A stretch of 64,000 bases of DNA from JAWLCA01 sp041687395 (GTDB lineage Bacteria > Pseudomonadota > Alphaproteobacteria > Rhodobacterales > Rhodobacteraceae): assembly GCA_041687395.1 (NCBI GenBank), contig JAWLCA010000014.1:1-64000 (forward strand), written 5' to 3'. A program made the position numbers and the translations under genes. The notes below the pieces were generated by a model that saw nothing but the letters and a program-made list of their open reading frames with translations, had not been told where the DNA came from and did no database searches. Positions 34,068-46,149 of the stretch are shown here, piece after piece. The stretch's first letter is position 1. Every line of letters begins with the position of its first letter.

Positions 34068-34913
34068 ATGCGCATCATTTTCGGGCTCGTCTTCGTCCTC
34101 GGCATCTCACTTGCCGGGGTCGCGGTCTACCTGGTGCAGGGCCATATCAGCAAGACTGAAGCACAACTTGCGGCTGAACGGCAGGCAAGATCCCAACTCG
34201 GGCCGATGACCGAAGTTCTCGTCATCAAGCGCGACCTCAGATACGGCGATACGCTCAAGACCGAAGACGTTGCCCGCATACCTTGGCCGCAGTCCATGGT
34301 TCCCCCGAACGCCTTCACCGACGCCGCCGCGCTGTTCCCCGAAACCGATCCGCGTCCGCGCACCGTGTTGCGCCCGATGGACAAGTTCGAGCCGATCCTC
34401 GCCAGCAAGGTGACCGATCCCGGGGAGGAAGCCGGGTTGAACATGCGCCTGCCTCGCGGCATGCGTGCCTTTGCAATCCGCGTGGACGTCGCTAGCGGCG
34501 TGTCGGGCTTCCTGCGGCCGGGCGACCGAGTGGATGTCTACTGGACCGGCCGTCACGGCGACCAGACGGGTGACATAACGCGTCTGATAGACACCGGCGT
34601 TCGTATCGTCGCCATCGACCAGATGACCGACGACAATCTGAACTCTGGTGCGCAAATCGCGCGGACCGTGACCGTTGAGGCGACACCGCAACAGGTCGCA
34701 GCCCTTGCGCAAGCGCAAGCGACAGGACGACTCTCGCTCGCACTTGTTGGGCATGGCGACGAATCGACCGCTGAAGCCGTTCAGATCGACCAGCAGCGCC
34801 TGCTGGGGATCGAGGCGCGGGAGATCGTGGCCGTCGAGCCGGAAAAGATCTGCACGATTCGCACCCGTCGCGGGGGCGAGATCGACGAGTTGGTGATTCC
34901 CTGTACCAACTGA
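34068..34913 (+). CDS. cpaB: Flp pilus assembly protein CpaB/RcpC
   Basis: The 281-residue periplasmic protein has an N-terminal membrane anchor (about 4-24) and a SAF domain (about 47-112; VLVIKRDLRYGDTLKTEDV). The RcpC/CpaB family region follows with GMRAFAIRVDVASGVSGFLR and PGDRVDVYWT. CpaB normally contacts the secretin CpaC, encoded next to it. Here the next gene is cpaE, so its partner is missing from the locus. Confidence 0.93.
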   Translation: MRIIFGLVFVLGISLAGVAVYLVQGHISKTEAQLAAERQARSQLGPMTEVLVIKRDLRYGDTLKTEDVARIPWPQSMVPPNAFTDAAALFPETDPRPRTVLRPMDKFEPILASKVTDPGEEAGLNMRLPRGMRAFAIRVDVASGVSGFLRPGDRVDVYWTGRHGDQTGDITRLIDTGVRIVAIDQMTDDNLNSGAQIARTVTVEATPQQVAALAQAQATGRLSLALVGHGDESTAEAVQIDQQRLLGIEAREIVAVEPEKICTIRTRRGGEIDELVIPCTN

Positions 34914-35104
34914 GGTTGGCTGGTGACCCCCAAGCCTGCAGCGGACAGTCTGTCGCGCGCCGGTCAACCCGACCCGCAAATGCCGCAGTAAGCTGTTAAC
35001 GGTTTTCTTCTACCTCATTAGCTTGGACCAACCCTGCGCCGGGGCCGGCAGATCGAGCCTTGGCGCGGTGCGGGGGAAGGGTCCGACGCTGGAAGGACCG
35101 GACC
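34914..35104. other. cpaB-cpaE spacer where cpaC and ompA-like genes are expected
   Basis: This 191-bp spacer contains no secretin or OmpA-like gene. A short frame from GTG 34923 to TAA 34989-34991 (22 codons, P- and Q-rich) might be the tail of a deleted gene, but it is too short to identify. A GGAAGGA site for cpaE lies at its right end. Confidence 0.4.
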
Positions 35105-36400
35105 ATGCTGCGCGCCAATGCGCTCTCTCCTGACCCGGCTGCACCGCTTGCCTGCACGGTTTCGCGGGATCTTTCGGCGTTCGATCTGCTGATCGAAGAC
35201 ATGGAGGCCGAACTTGGCCTGCGCTGGGGCAATCTGACCCCGGAAGAGGCCAACAGTTTCCTGGCCCAGCCGGAAGCGGAGGGATTGCAGCTTCTGGTGC
35301 TGGTCATCGAAACCGGTGAGGCCGAGGAGCTTTTGACCCTTGCCGGCCTCATCGAAAAGGCAAAAGGCCTTGGGCTGCGCGTTCTGTTGATCGCAACCGA
35401 GTTGTCACCGCTGGATCTGCACCGGCTGCGCCAGGCCGGCATCGACGACTTCCTGCCTTATCCCCTGCCCCAAGGCGCGCTGCACGAGACGATCGACTAC
35501 CTGCTGCACCCGCCCCAGCCGGATGTCCCGGTCGTGGTGCCCGCCGTTGCGGCCGTAACCGCGCCCCGCGAACTGGAGATGCCGGCGTCCAGAGCGGTAG
35601 CGCCGCCGATTGATCCGGCCACGTCGCGGGACGGCATCGTTCTGGCGGTGCAGGGCCTGTCGGGCGGGGTCGGGGCCACGACCTTTGCCGTCAACCTGGC
35701 GTGGGAACTTGCGCCCCAGAAGCCCACCGACGACCGTCGCGTCTGTCTGATCGACCTGTCGCTTCAGTTCGGGGCGGTTGCCACCTGCCTCGACCTGCCC
35801 CGACGCGATGCCGTGCTGGAGTTCCTGACGGACCTTGTTGTCGCGGATGTGACCGCCCTGAATCAGGCGCTTCTCAGCTGCCGTGACCGGCTGCGCGTGC
35901 TGACGGCGCCGGCAGAGTTGGTTCCGCTCGATCTGATCGGACCGTACGAGGTGGCGCATCTGATCAACCTTGCGCGGGCCGAACATGACTTCGTCATCGT
36001 CGATCTGCCGGGGGCGGTTTCGGGCTGGACGGATACGGTGCTGAACAGCGCGCACGCCTGTTTTGCGCTACTGGAGCTTGATTTGCGCTCGGCCCAGAAT
36101 GCGCTCCGACTGATCCGTGCGCTGAAGGCCGAAGAACTGCCCCACGACCGGCTGCGCTTTGCCTTGAACCGCGCACCGGGGCGCACCGCCTTTTCGGCGC
36201 GGTCGCGGGCACGCCGCCTGGCCGAAAGCCTCGATGTGCGCCTGGATATCGAACTGCCAGACGGCGGCCCGGCCGTGGGAGAGGCCGCCGACAATGGTCG
36301 GCCACTGGCCGAATGGGCCCCCCGAAATCCGCTTCGCAAGTCGATCCAGCACCTCGCTGACGCCTGCATCGAAGAAGCCGCGGCGCGCAAAGCCGAGTAA
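35105..36400 (+). CDS. cpaE: Pilus assembly ATPase CpaE (MinD-like)
   Basis: The 431-residue protein has an N-terminal receiver-like domain (about 20-135) without an obvious phosphoacceptor. The C-terminal MinD/ParA-like ATPase starts at about 178, with the deviant Walker loop LSGGVGATTFAVNLAW (185-200) standard for CpaE, and FVIVDLPGAVSGWTDTVL as the Walker B-like region. CpaE helps position the pilus machine at the cell pole. ATG 35105 is chosen because a GGAAGGA site precedes it. It is followed by cpaF after 19 bp. Confidence 0.92.
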   Translation: MLRANALSPDPAAPLACTVSRDLSAFDLLIEDMEAELGLRWGNLTPEEANSFLAQPEAEGLQLLVLVIETGEAEELLTLAGLIEKAKGLGLRVLLIATELSPLDLHRLRQAGIDDFLPYPLPQGALHETIDYLLHPPQPDVPVVVPAVAAVTAPRELEMPASRAVAPPIDPATSRDGIVLAVQGLSGGVGATTFAVNLAWELAPQKPTDDRRVCLIDLSLQFGAVATCLDLPRRDAVLEFLTDLVVADVTALNQALLSCRDRLRVLTAPAELVPLDLIGPYEVAHLINLARAEHDFVIVDLPGAVSGWTDTVLNSAHACFALLELDLRSAQNALRLIRALKAEELPHDRLRFALNRAPGRTAFSARSRARRLAESLDVRLDIELPDGGPAVGEAADNGRPLAEWAPRNPLRKSIQHLADACIEEAAARKAE

Positions 36401-36419
36401 CCGGAGGAACGAGGAAACG

Positions 36420-37844
<1,425 letters not shown>

Positions 37845-37846
37845 AG

Positions 37847-38815
37847 ATGGACATCAGCCCCGCCCCCCTGATTTACGGCGTCATCTTCATCGCTGTCCTG
37901 CTTCTCGTCGAGGGGCTGTATCTAGTCGTCTTCGGCAAGTCGATCAGCCTGAACGCCAAGGTGAACCGACGCCTTGAACTGATGGAGAAGGGCGCCACCC
38001 GTGAACAGGTGCTGGAACAACTCCGCAAGGAAATGTCGCAGCACATGCGGTCCACCCGCATCCCACTCTACTCGATTCTCGCCCAGAAGGCGCAAAAAGC
38101 TAATATAGCCTTCTCGCCCCAGGCGTTGATCGCGATCATGGCGGCCCTGTCGGTTTTTGCCTTTGCGGGCTTGACGTTCGGGACGCAGGCCAGCCTGCCG
38201 GTCCGCATCGCGATCGCGGTGGTGATGGGGGTGGGCGGTGTCTACATGTGGGTGAACAGCAAGGCGAAGAAGCGCCTTTCGCTGATCGAGGAGCAGTTGC
38301 CCGATGCGGTGGAGCTCATGGTCCGCTCACTTCGCGTCGGGCATCCGTTCTCGTCCGCCGTGAACATCGTGGCGAAAGAGGTGCCCGATCCGCTGGGCAG
38401 CGAATTCGGCGTCATCGCCGATGAAAGCGCCTATGGCCGCGAGGTGTCGGAATCGCTCAAGGCACTGGCGGAGCGCGTGGACATGCAGGATCTGCGCTTT
38501 CTGGCCGTCGCCGTGACGATTCAGCAGCAGTCCGGCGGGAACCTCGCCGAGATTCTCGAAGGTCTGTCAAAGGTCATCCGCGCGCGCTTCAAGCTATTCC
38601 GCCGCGTCCGCGCGATCACGGCCGAGGCGAAGTGGTCAGGCATGTTCCTCTCAGCCTTCCCGATCGTCGCCCTCGTCGGCATCTCGCTGATCAAGCCGGA
38701 TTACTACGACGAGGTAAAGGAAACCTCGGCCTTCATACCTGCCGCGCTGGCCGTTGGCACCTTCCTCGTGATCAACGTGCTCTACATGCGCGCCATGGTG
38801 AACATAAAGGTTTGA
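37847..38815 (+). CDS. tadB: Tad pilus inner-membrane protein TadB
   Basis: The 322-residue protein has about four membrane helices and the T2SSF domain (EEQLPDAVELMVRSLRVGHP and IQQQSGGNLAEILEGLSKVI, about 145-260). TadB and TadC together form the inner-membrane platform. It starts two bases after the cpaF stop, with GGGAGATAG upstream. Confidence 0.95.
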   Translation: MDISPAPLIYGVIFIAVLLLVEGLYLVVFGKSISLNAKVNRRLELMEKGATREQVLEQLRKEMSQHMRSTRIPLYSILAQKAQKANIAFSPQALIAIMAALSVFAFAGLTFGTQASLPVRIAIAVVMGVGGVYMWVNSKAKKRLSLIEEQLPDAVELMVRSLRVGHPFSSAVNIVAKEVPDPLGSEFGVIADESAYGREVSESLKALAERVDMQDLRFLAVAVTIQQQSGGNLAEILEGLSKVIRARFKLFRRVRAITAEAKWSGMFLSAFPIVALVGISLIKPDYYDEVKETSAFIPAALAVGTFLVINVLYMRAMVNIKV

Positions 38816-38826
38816 AGGATATCGTC

Positions 38827-39819
38827 ATGTTCCAGCAGTTGCGGACCACGATCACCGACACGCTGGGCCCTCTGGGCCCGGTCATGGTGCTGGGCGTGCT
38901 GGGGGTCATGCTGATCCTGCTGGCGCTGCCCTTCGCACTGAAGAAGCCGGCCTCCGCCAGCGAAGCGCAAACAGAAGACGCGCCGGACGCCGAGGCACCG
39001 CCTGACCCACTCCCGGCCTCTGCCCGGCCCGAGCGGCTGCGGCATGGCTGCAAGACCGACAAGCTGGAGAAATACAAGGGTTTCCTGGAACCCCAGAACG
39101 CCGAGGAATTGTCGACGGCGCGGCTGCACCTGCTGCAGGCGGGCTATACCTCGAAAAGTGCCGTGCGCACCTTTCACGCAATCCAGTTCGTCCTCGGCCT
39201 CGGGCTGCTGGTCATCGGACTTATCGTCGCGCTGGTGCGCAGCGCCACGGGCTCGATCGACATGCAGTCCCTGCTGCTGACCGTGCTGCTGCCCGGTCTG
39301 CTGGGCTACTACGCCCCGCGGTACTGGGTGAACAAGCGCCGCGCGAAGCGTCAGCAGGAGATCCAGGACGGCTTCCCCGACTCGCTCGACATGATGCTGG
39401 TCTGTGTGGAGGCAGGCCAGTCGCTCGACCAGTCGATCCTGCGGGTGGCCAAGGAAATCAGACCCGCCTACCCCGCGCTGGCCGACGAATTCCAGATGGT
39501 CAGCCAGGAGGTCAAGGCCGGCAAGGAACGCACGCAGGTGCTGAAGGACATGGGGCACCGTGTCGGGGTGCCGGATGTGGCGTCCTTCGTCACCGTGCTG
39601 GTCCAATCGGCGACTTTCGGCACCTCGATGTCGGATGCTTTGCGGGTTTATGCGTCCGAGATGCGTGACAAGCGCGTGATGCGGGCCGAGGAGAAGGCCA
39701 ACGTCCTGCCCACCAAGCTGACGCTCGGGACGATGATGTTTACAGTGCCGCCGCTTCTGATCATTCTGATCGGGCCGTCGGTGCACGGGATCATGGAAAC
39801 CTTGGGCAACATGCGCTGA
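38827..39819 (+). CDS. tadC: Tad pilus inner-membrane protein TadC
   Basis: The 330-residue protein has an N-terminal membrane helix, an acidic linker (about 45-65) and a T2SSF domain (DGFPDSLDMMLVCVEAGQSL and a following GTSMSDALRVYASEMR, about 180-280). Three further membrane helices are evident. ATG 38827 lies 11 bp after tadB. The paired TadB/TadC arrangement is standard for Flp pilus loci. Confidence 0.95.
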   Translation: MFQQLRTTITDTLGPLGPVMVLGVLGVMLILLALPFALKKPASASEAQTEDAPDAEAPPDPLPASARPERLRHGCKTDKLEKYKGFLEPQNAEELSTARLHLLQAGYTSKSAVRTFHAIQFVLGLGLLVIGLIVALVRSATGSIDMQSLLLTVLLPGLLGYYAPRYWVNKRRAKRQQEIQDGFPDSLDMMLVCVEAGQSLDQSILRVAKEIRPAYPALADEFQMVSQEVKAGKERTQVLKDMGHRVGVPDVASFVTVLVQSATFGTSMSDALRVYASEMRDKRVMRAEEKANVLPTKLTLGTMMFTVPPLLIILIGPSVHGIMETLGNMR

Positions 39820-39824
39820 ACCAC

Positions 39825-40403
39825 ATGCTTCGACTTCCCGGTGCCCCGATCTGGGCCGCTCTTCTGCTGATGGCCTGCCAACCGGCGGGCCTTCTGCCAG
39901 ACCGACTGGGTCCACCGGCGCCGGCGGGCGTGCCCGTCGTGACCGACGCGGTCGATGGCCTGCAGGTCGGTCACCGATTGATGGCCGCCGGGGAATACGA
40001 ACTGGCGTTGCGCGCCTACTACCGCGCGGCGGGAGAGGTGGGGGTGAACGCAGACGTCCTGTCGGCTATCGGATCGGCCAACCTGAAGCTTGGCCGTCTT
40101 GGTCAAGCCGAGCAATACCTGCGCCGCGCCATCGAGGCTGACCAGCGGTTTGTGCCGGCGCACAACAACCTGGGCGTGGTTCTGATGGAGCGCGGCGAGG
40201 TGGGTGAGGCGAGGCGGGTGTTCCAGACCGCCTTCGCCCTTGATAGCGGCGCCTCTCCTGAAATCCGCGAGAACCTGCGCCGGGCAATGGCAGCCCAGCA
40301 GGCATCGGCCGCGCAGGAACCCGCATCGCAACCACTTCGCCTTCTGCGTCGCGGGCCGGCCGACGTGCTGCTCCTGTCGACCCCGGATGCGGCCGAGCCA
40401 TAG
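39825..40403 (+). CDS. tadD: Tad pilus assembly lipoprotein TadD (TPR)
   Basis: The 192-residue protein has a lipobox-ended leader (AALLLMAC, Cys at about 18) and TPR repeats (about 45-150; e.g. LGRLGQAEQYLRRAIEADQR and FVPAHNNLGVVLMERGEVGE). TadD is an outer-membrane lipoprotein that helps the secretin assemble, so its presence without a secretin gene in the locus is odd. The stop is three bases from the convergent folD stop. Confidence 0.9.
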   Translation: MLRLPGAPIWAALLLMACQPAGLLPDRLGPPAPAGVPVVTDAVDGLQVGHRLMAAGEYELALRAYYRAAGEVGVNADVLSAIGSANLKLGRLGQAEQYLRRAIEADQRFVPAHNNLGVVLMERGEVGEARRVFQTAFALDSGASPEIRENLRRAMAAQQASAAQEPASQPLRLLRRGPADVLLLSTPDAAEP

Positions 40404-40406
40404 GGC

Positions 40407-41297
40407 TCAGACCGTCAGCCCCTCCGGTTCCGGCAACCCGTTTGCGCGGCAACAGGCAGTCAGGGTGTTCGCCAGCAGACAGGCGATGGTCATCGGCCCC
40501 ACTCCGCCGGGCACCGGGGTGATCGCACCTGCTACCAGCGACGCGCTGGCAAAGTCCACGTCGCCCACCAGCCGCGTCTTGCCGTCGCGCGAGACACGGT
40601 TGATGCCCACGTCGATCACCGTGGCACCGGCCTTGATCCACTCACCCGGTATCATCTCAGGCCGACCGACCGCCGCCACAAGGATATCCGCGCGGCGGCA
40701 GGTGGCTGGCAGATCGCGGGTGCGGGAATGGGCGAGAGTCACCGTGCAACTGTCGGCCAGCAGCAGTTGCGCCATCGGCTTTCCGACGATGTTCGACCGG
40801 CCCACGACCACCGCCTCCATCCCCGAAAGGCTGCCATGCAGGTCACGCAGAAGCATCAGGCATCCCAGCGGCGTGCAGGGCACCATAGCCTTCTGACCCG
40901 TCGCCAGCAGCCCGACGTTCGAGATGTGGAAGCCGTCCACATCCTTGGCGGGGTCGATGGCGTTGATCACCAGATCGGCGTCCAGATGCGACGGCAGCGG
41001 CAACTGTACCAGGATGCCGTGCACGGCAGGATCGGCGTTCAGCCGCTCGATCAGGGCCAGCAGACTGGCCTGGTCGGTATCGGCCGAAAGCTTGTGCTCG
41101 AAACTCGCCATGCCGACCTCGACGGTCTGCTTGCCCTTGTTGCGGACATAGACCTCGGACGCCGGATCCTCTCCCACCAGAACGACGGCGAGGCCCGGTC
41201 TGAGGCCGCGTTCCGCTGTCAGCTGCGCCACCTGAGCCGCGACCCGCGCCCGCACACCCGCCGCGAAAGCCTTGCCGTCGATGATGCGTGCCGTCAC
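40407..41297 (-). CDS. folD: Bifunctional methylene-THF dehydrogenase / cyclohydrolase
   Basis: The 296-residue protein has the catalytic region SEVYVRNKGKQTVEVGMASF (Y and K of YxxxK, about 49-68). It also has ILVQLPLPSHLD, the signature CTPLGCLMLLRDL, and the NADP loop VVGRSNIVGKPMAQLLL. It interconverts methylene-, methenyl- and formyl-tetrahydrofolate. The start is GTG 41297, overlapping the stop of the chorismate mutase gene (GTGA), with GGAGG seven bases upstream. It cooperates with Fhs two genes upstream. Confidence 0.97.
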   Translation of the reverse strand: MTARIIDGKAFAAGVRARVAAQVAQLTAERGLRPGLAVVLVGEDPASEVYVRNKGKQTVEVGMASFEHKLSADTDQASLLALIERLNADPAVHGILVQLPLPSHLDADLVINAIDPAKDVDGFHISNVGLLATGQKAMVPCTPLGCLMLLRDLHGSLSGMEAVVVGRSNIVGKPMAQLLLADSCTVTLAHSRTRDLPATCRRADILVAAVGRPEMIPGEWIKAGATVIDVGINRVSRDGKTRLVGDVDFASASLVAGAITPVPGGVGPMTIACLLANTLTACCRANGLPEPEGLTV

Positions 41298-41602
41298 CTG
41301 CCGTCCTCCGCTTCCCCCAGCAACCGCGCCTCGCGTGCGATCGACCAGTCGATCAGTTTCCGCCAAAGGTCCTCGATCAGCTCGGGATCCAGCCCCTCTG
41401 CGGTAGCGTGTTCCCGCACCTTTGCAATCACCTCGTCCACCCGGGCAGGAATCCGGGCGGGCAAACCTTCCTCGCGCTTGATCGCTGCCGCGCGGTCGAT
41501 ATAGCCCGCGCGGCGGGCCAGAAGGGCGACAAGCTGCGCGTCCAGTCCATCGATGGCGGCGCGAAGTTCGATCATGTCACGGCAGTCTGCGGGCGGTTTC
41601 AT
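41294..41602 (-). CDS. Chorismate mutase, AroQ type
   Basis: The 102-residue helical protein matches the small AroQ fold: ELRAAIDGLDAQLVALLARR, then YIDRAAAIKREEGLPARIPARVDEVIAKV, then a final helix LIEDLWRKLIDWSIAREARL. Conserved arginine and lysine residues of the active site are present. It converts chorismate to prephenate, or in close relatives removes pyruvate from isochorismate. It is translationally coupled to folD, an order common in Rhodobacterales. Confidence 0.9.
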   Translation of the reverse strand: MKPPADCRDMIELRAAIDGLDAQLVALLARRAGYIDRAAAIKREEGLPARIPARVDEVIAKVREHATAEGLDPELIEDLWRKLIDWSIAREARLLGEAEDGR

Positions 41603-41671
41603 GGCTGTCCGTTATCGCGAACACATGCCGGGGGTCTAGCGCCCCCGGCGCAGCACCGCAACCGCGACAGC

Positions 41672-43348
41672 CTAGAACAACCCCTCGACCTGTCCTGCAT
41701 CGTCCAGCCGGATCGTCTCGGCCGCTGGTACGCGAGGCAGGCCCGGCATCGTCATGATCTCGCCGCAGATCGCCACGATGAACCCTGCCCCTGCCGACAA
41801 CCGAACCTCGCGCACCGGTACCGAATGCCCTGTCGGTGCGCCGCGCAGGTTCGGATCGGTCGAAAAGCTGTACTGAGTCTTGGCCATGCAGACCGGAAGA
41901 TGGCCGTAGCCAGCAGCTTCCCATGCCCGCAACTGGTCCCGGATCGCCTTGTCGGCCAACACCTCGTCAGCGTGGTAGATCCGCTTGGCGATGCACTCGA
42001 TCTTTTCAAAAAGCGACATCTCGTCGGGATAGAGGGGCGCAAAGTTTGCCGTGCCTGCATCCGCGATCTCGGCGACCTTGTGGGCAAGGTCCTCGATCCC
42101 GGCGCTGCCATTCGCCCAATGCTTGCAGACGATTCCCTCGGAACCTTGAGACTCCACGTAGTCCTGTACCGCCCGGATCTCGGCCTCTGTGTCGGTAACG
42201 AAATGGTTGATCGCCACGACCACAGGCACGCCAAAGGATTTCACATTCGCAATGTGGCGGCCCAGGTTGGCACAACCCTTCTGTACCGCCTCCACATTCT
42301 CGGGGCCCAGGTCTGCCTTGGCCACGCCGCCGTTCATCTTCATAGCGCGCACGGTGGCCACGATCACCGCCGCCGCCGGCTTCAGGCCGGCCTTGCGGCA
42401 CTTGATGTCAAAGAACTTCTCCGCCCCCAGATCGGCGCCGAAGCCAGCCTCGGTCACCACGTAGTCGGCCAGCCGCAGTGCCGTCGTCGTTGCGATGGCC
42501 GAGTTGCAGCCATGCGCGATGTTGGCAAACGGCCCACCATGCACGAAGGCCGGGTTGTTTTCCAGCGTCTGCACGAGGTTCGGCTGCATCGCGTCCTTCA
42601 ACAGCACCGTCATCGCCCCTTCGGCCTTCAGGTCACGGCAATAGATCGGTGTCTTGTCGCGCCGATAGGCCACCACGATGTCGCCCAGCCGCTGCCGCAG
42701 ATCCTCCAGATCGCGGGCTAGGCAAAGGATCGCCATCACCTCTGACGCAACGGTGATATCGAAGCCGGTCTGACGCGAGAAGCCATTCGACACGCCGCCC
42801 AAGCCCACGACCACGTCCCGCAGCGCACGGTCGTTCATGTCCATTACCCGGCGCCAGACGATGCGGCGCTCGTCGATCTCCAGCGCGTTGCCCCAGTAGA
42901 TGTGATTGTCGATCATCGCCGACAGCAGGTTGTGGGCGCTGGTGATCGCGTGGAAATCGCCGGTGAAATGCAGGTTCATGTCCTCCATCGGCACCACCTG
43001 CGCGTAGCCGCCCCCGGCCGCGCCGCCCTTCATCCCGAAGTTCGGGCCAAGGCTGGCCTCGCGGATGCAGATCACGGCCTTCTTCCCGATCCGGTTCAGA
43101 CCGTCGCCCAGGCCCACCGTGGTGGTCGTCTTGCCCTCGCCCGCAGGCGTGGGATTGATCGCCGTCACCAGGATCAGCTTGCCCTGTGGCCGGTCGACCA
43201 GGCTGCGGATAAACTCCTGCCCGACCTTGGCCTTGTCGTGGCCATAGGGAAGCAGGCTGTCAGCCGGGATGCCCAGCTTTGCACCGATCTCCAGGATCGG
43301 CTTCTTCTGCGCCGCGCGGGCAATCTCGATATCGGTCTTCACTGCCAT
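41672..43348 (-). CDS. fhs: Formate--tetrahydrofolate ligase
   Basis: The 558-residue enzyme makes 10-formyl-THF from formate, ATP and THF. It starts MAVKTDIEIARAAQKKPILE and has the P-loop-like INPTPAGEGKTTTTVGLGDG (about 63-82), REASLGPNFGMKGGAAGGGY and NPAFVHGGPFANIAHGCNS. All are family signatures and length is standard. ATG 43348 is the family start; a 54-codon upstream extension is not protein-like. With folD it forms a one-carbon unit. Confidence 0.97.
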   Translation of the reverse strand: MAVKTDIEIARAAQKKPILEIGAKLGIPADSLLPYGHDKAKVGQEFIRSLVDRPQGKLILVTAINPTPAGEGKTTTTVGLGDGLNRIGKKAVICIREASLGPNFGMKGGAAGGGYAQVVPMEDMNLHFTGDFHAITSAHNLLSAMIDNHIYWGNALEIDERRIVWRRVMDMNDRALRDVVVGLGGVSNGFSRQTGFDITVASEVMAILCLARDLEDLRQRLGDIVVAYRRDKTPIYCRDLKAEGAMTVLLKDAMQPNLVQTLENNPAFVHGGPFANIAHGCNSAIATTTALRLADYVVTEAGFGADLGAEKFFDIKCRKAGLKPAAAVIVATVRAMKMNGGVAKADLGPENVEAVQKGCANLGRHIANVKSFGVPVVVAINHFVTDTEAEIRAVQDYVESQGSEGIVCKHWANGSAGIEDLAHKVAEIADAGTANFAPLYPDEMSLFEKIECIAKRIYHADEVLADKAIRDQLRAWEAAGYGHLPVCMAKTQYSFSTDPNLRGAPTGHSVPVREVRLSAGAGFIVAICGEIMTMPGLPRVPAAETIRLDDAGQVEGLF

Positions 43349-43439
43349 GGGTCCCTCCCTGTCGGGTCTGGTGATACCTGTGCCGCGCTCGCGCGACAGT
43401 TGCGATTGCGACCAATCCCGCGCCGGAACCGCCAGAGGC

Positions 43440-44036
43440 TCAGGCGCGCGCGGCAGCCAGATGCGGCCAGACCGGCTGATCGGGGATATGCAGCCGCACG
43501 GAGGCCCCAAGGGTCAGCACCCCCTCCCGTTCCACCCAGGCGGTGACGCCGCGCCGGCCTCGTGCGGCCATGCGGAACAGCTTGCCGTGGCCCGGGGCGT
43601 CCGCTTCGATCACCGGGGCGGGCAAGGTGCAGGGGCGGTTTTCCATGTCCACAACCAGCGTCGCACCGCTGTCAGCCTGCAGCCGCGACGACGGCGGGAT
43701 CAGGGTGAGATCCGGGATGCCGTCAACGACCATCGTCGCCCCCAGCCAGGCGGGATCGATCCGCGGCAATCCCATCGCAGCTGCCATCGCAGCCAGTTCC
43801 CCTTGCTCCAGTATCGAGAACTGGCGCACGTTGCGGATCTCTGTTCCCCTAGGGTGCTGTGCCGTGACGCGGGAACAGGATGGCCGCGTCAGCCCGCCAT
43901 GATCCTCGCCCTCAGGCCCTGCGAACAGCGCCATCAGCTGCCGCACCGGATCGGCGCGCAGGCTGACGCCGCGATCTGGTACCCGGCCCAGCCAGACGAT
44001 GGTGCCGGTAAAGGCGGTGGGTTTCAGGGCGGGCAT
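43440..44036 (-). CDS. MOSC-domain protein
   Basis: The 198-residue protein has the MOSC fold: an initial GTIVWLGRVPDRG strand, GPEGEDHGGLTRPSCSRVT, the central EIRNVRQFSILEQGELAAMA, and ENRPCTLPAPVI with a candidate conserved cysteine, followed by RGVTAWVEREG. MOSC proteins act on molybdenum cofactor or as small sulfur-transfer/N-hydroxylated-substrate oxidoreductases. The specific role is unknown. ATG 44036 is chosen; the longer open frame would read through the ftsH terminator. Confidence 0.85.
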   Translation of the reverse strand: MPALKPTAFTGTIVWLGRVPDRGVSLRADPVRQLMALFAGPEGEDHGGLTRPSCSRVTAQHPRGTEIRNVRQFSILEQGELAAMAAAMGLPRIDPAWLGATMVVDGIPDLTLIPPSSRLQADSGATLVVDMENRPCTLPAPVIEADAPGHGKLFRMAARGRRGVTAWVEREGVLTLGASVRLHIPDQPVWPHLAAARA

Positions 44037-44110
44037 GCGCACCTCGATCAGCTCTCGGGGACACTGCCGCCAGTGGCCGCCAGCCGCAAGGCGGAACCCA
44101 TGCCAAAACG

Positions 44111-44137
44111 AAAGAAGCCCCGGCGAACCGGGGCTTC
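44111..44137 (-). terminator. ftsH terminator
   Basis: GAAGCCCCGG (44114-44123) pairs with CCGGGGCTTC (44128-44137) around a four-base loop. On the minus strand the stem is followed by a TTT run. It lies 18 bp past the ftsH stop at 44155. Confidence 0.88.
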
Positions 44138-44154
44138 CTGCAAGGATGCTTCGC

Positions 44155-46077
<1,923 letters not shown>

Positions 46078-46149
46078 GCGATTCTCCTTGTTCAGACGCC
46101 CGGTCCCGGGCGTCAGCCTCTGTCTAAGATAGAGATATCGACGCTGGGT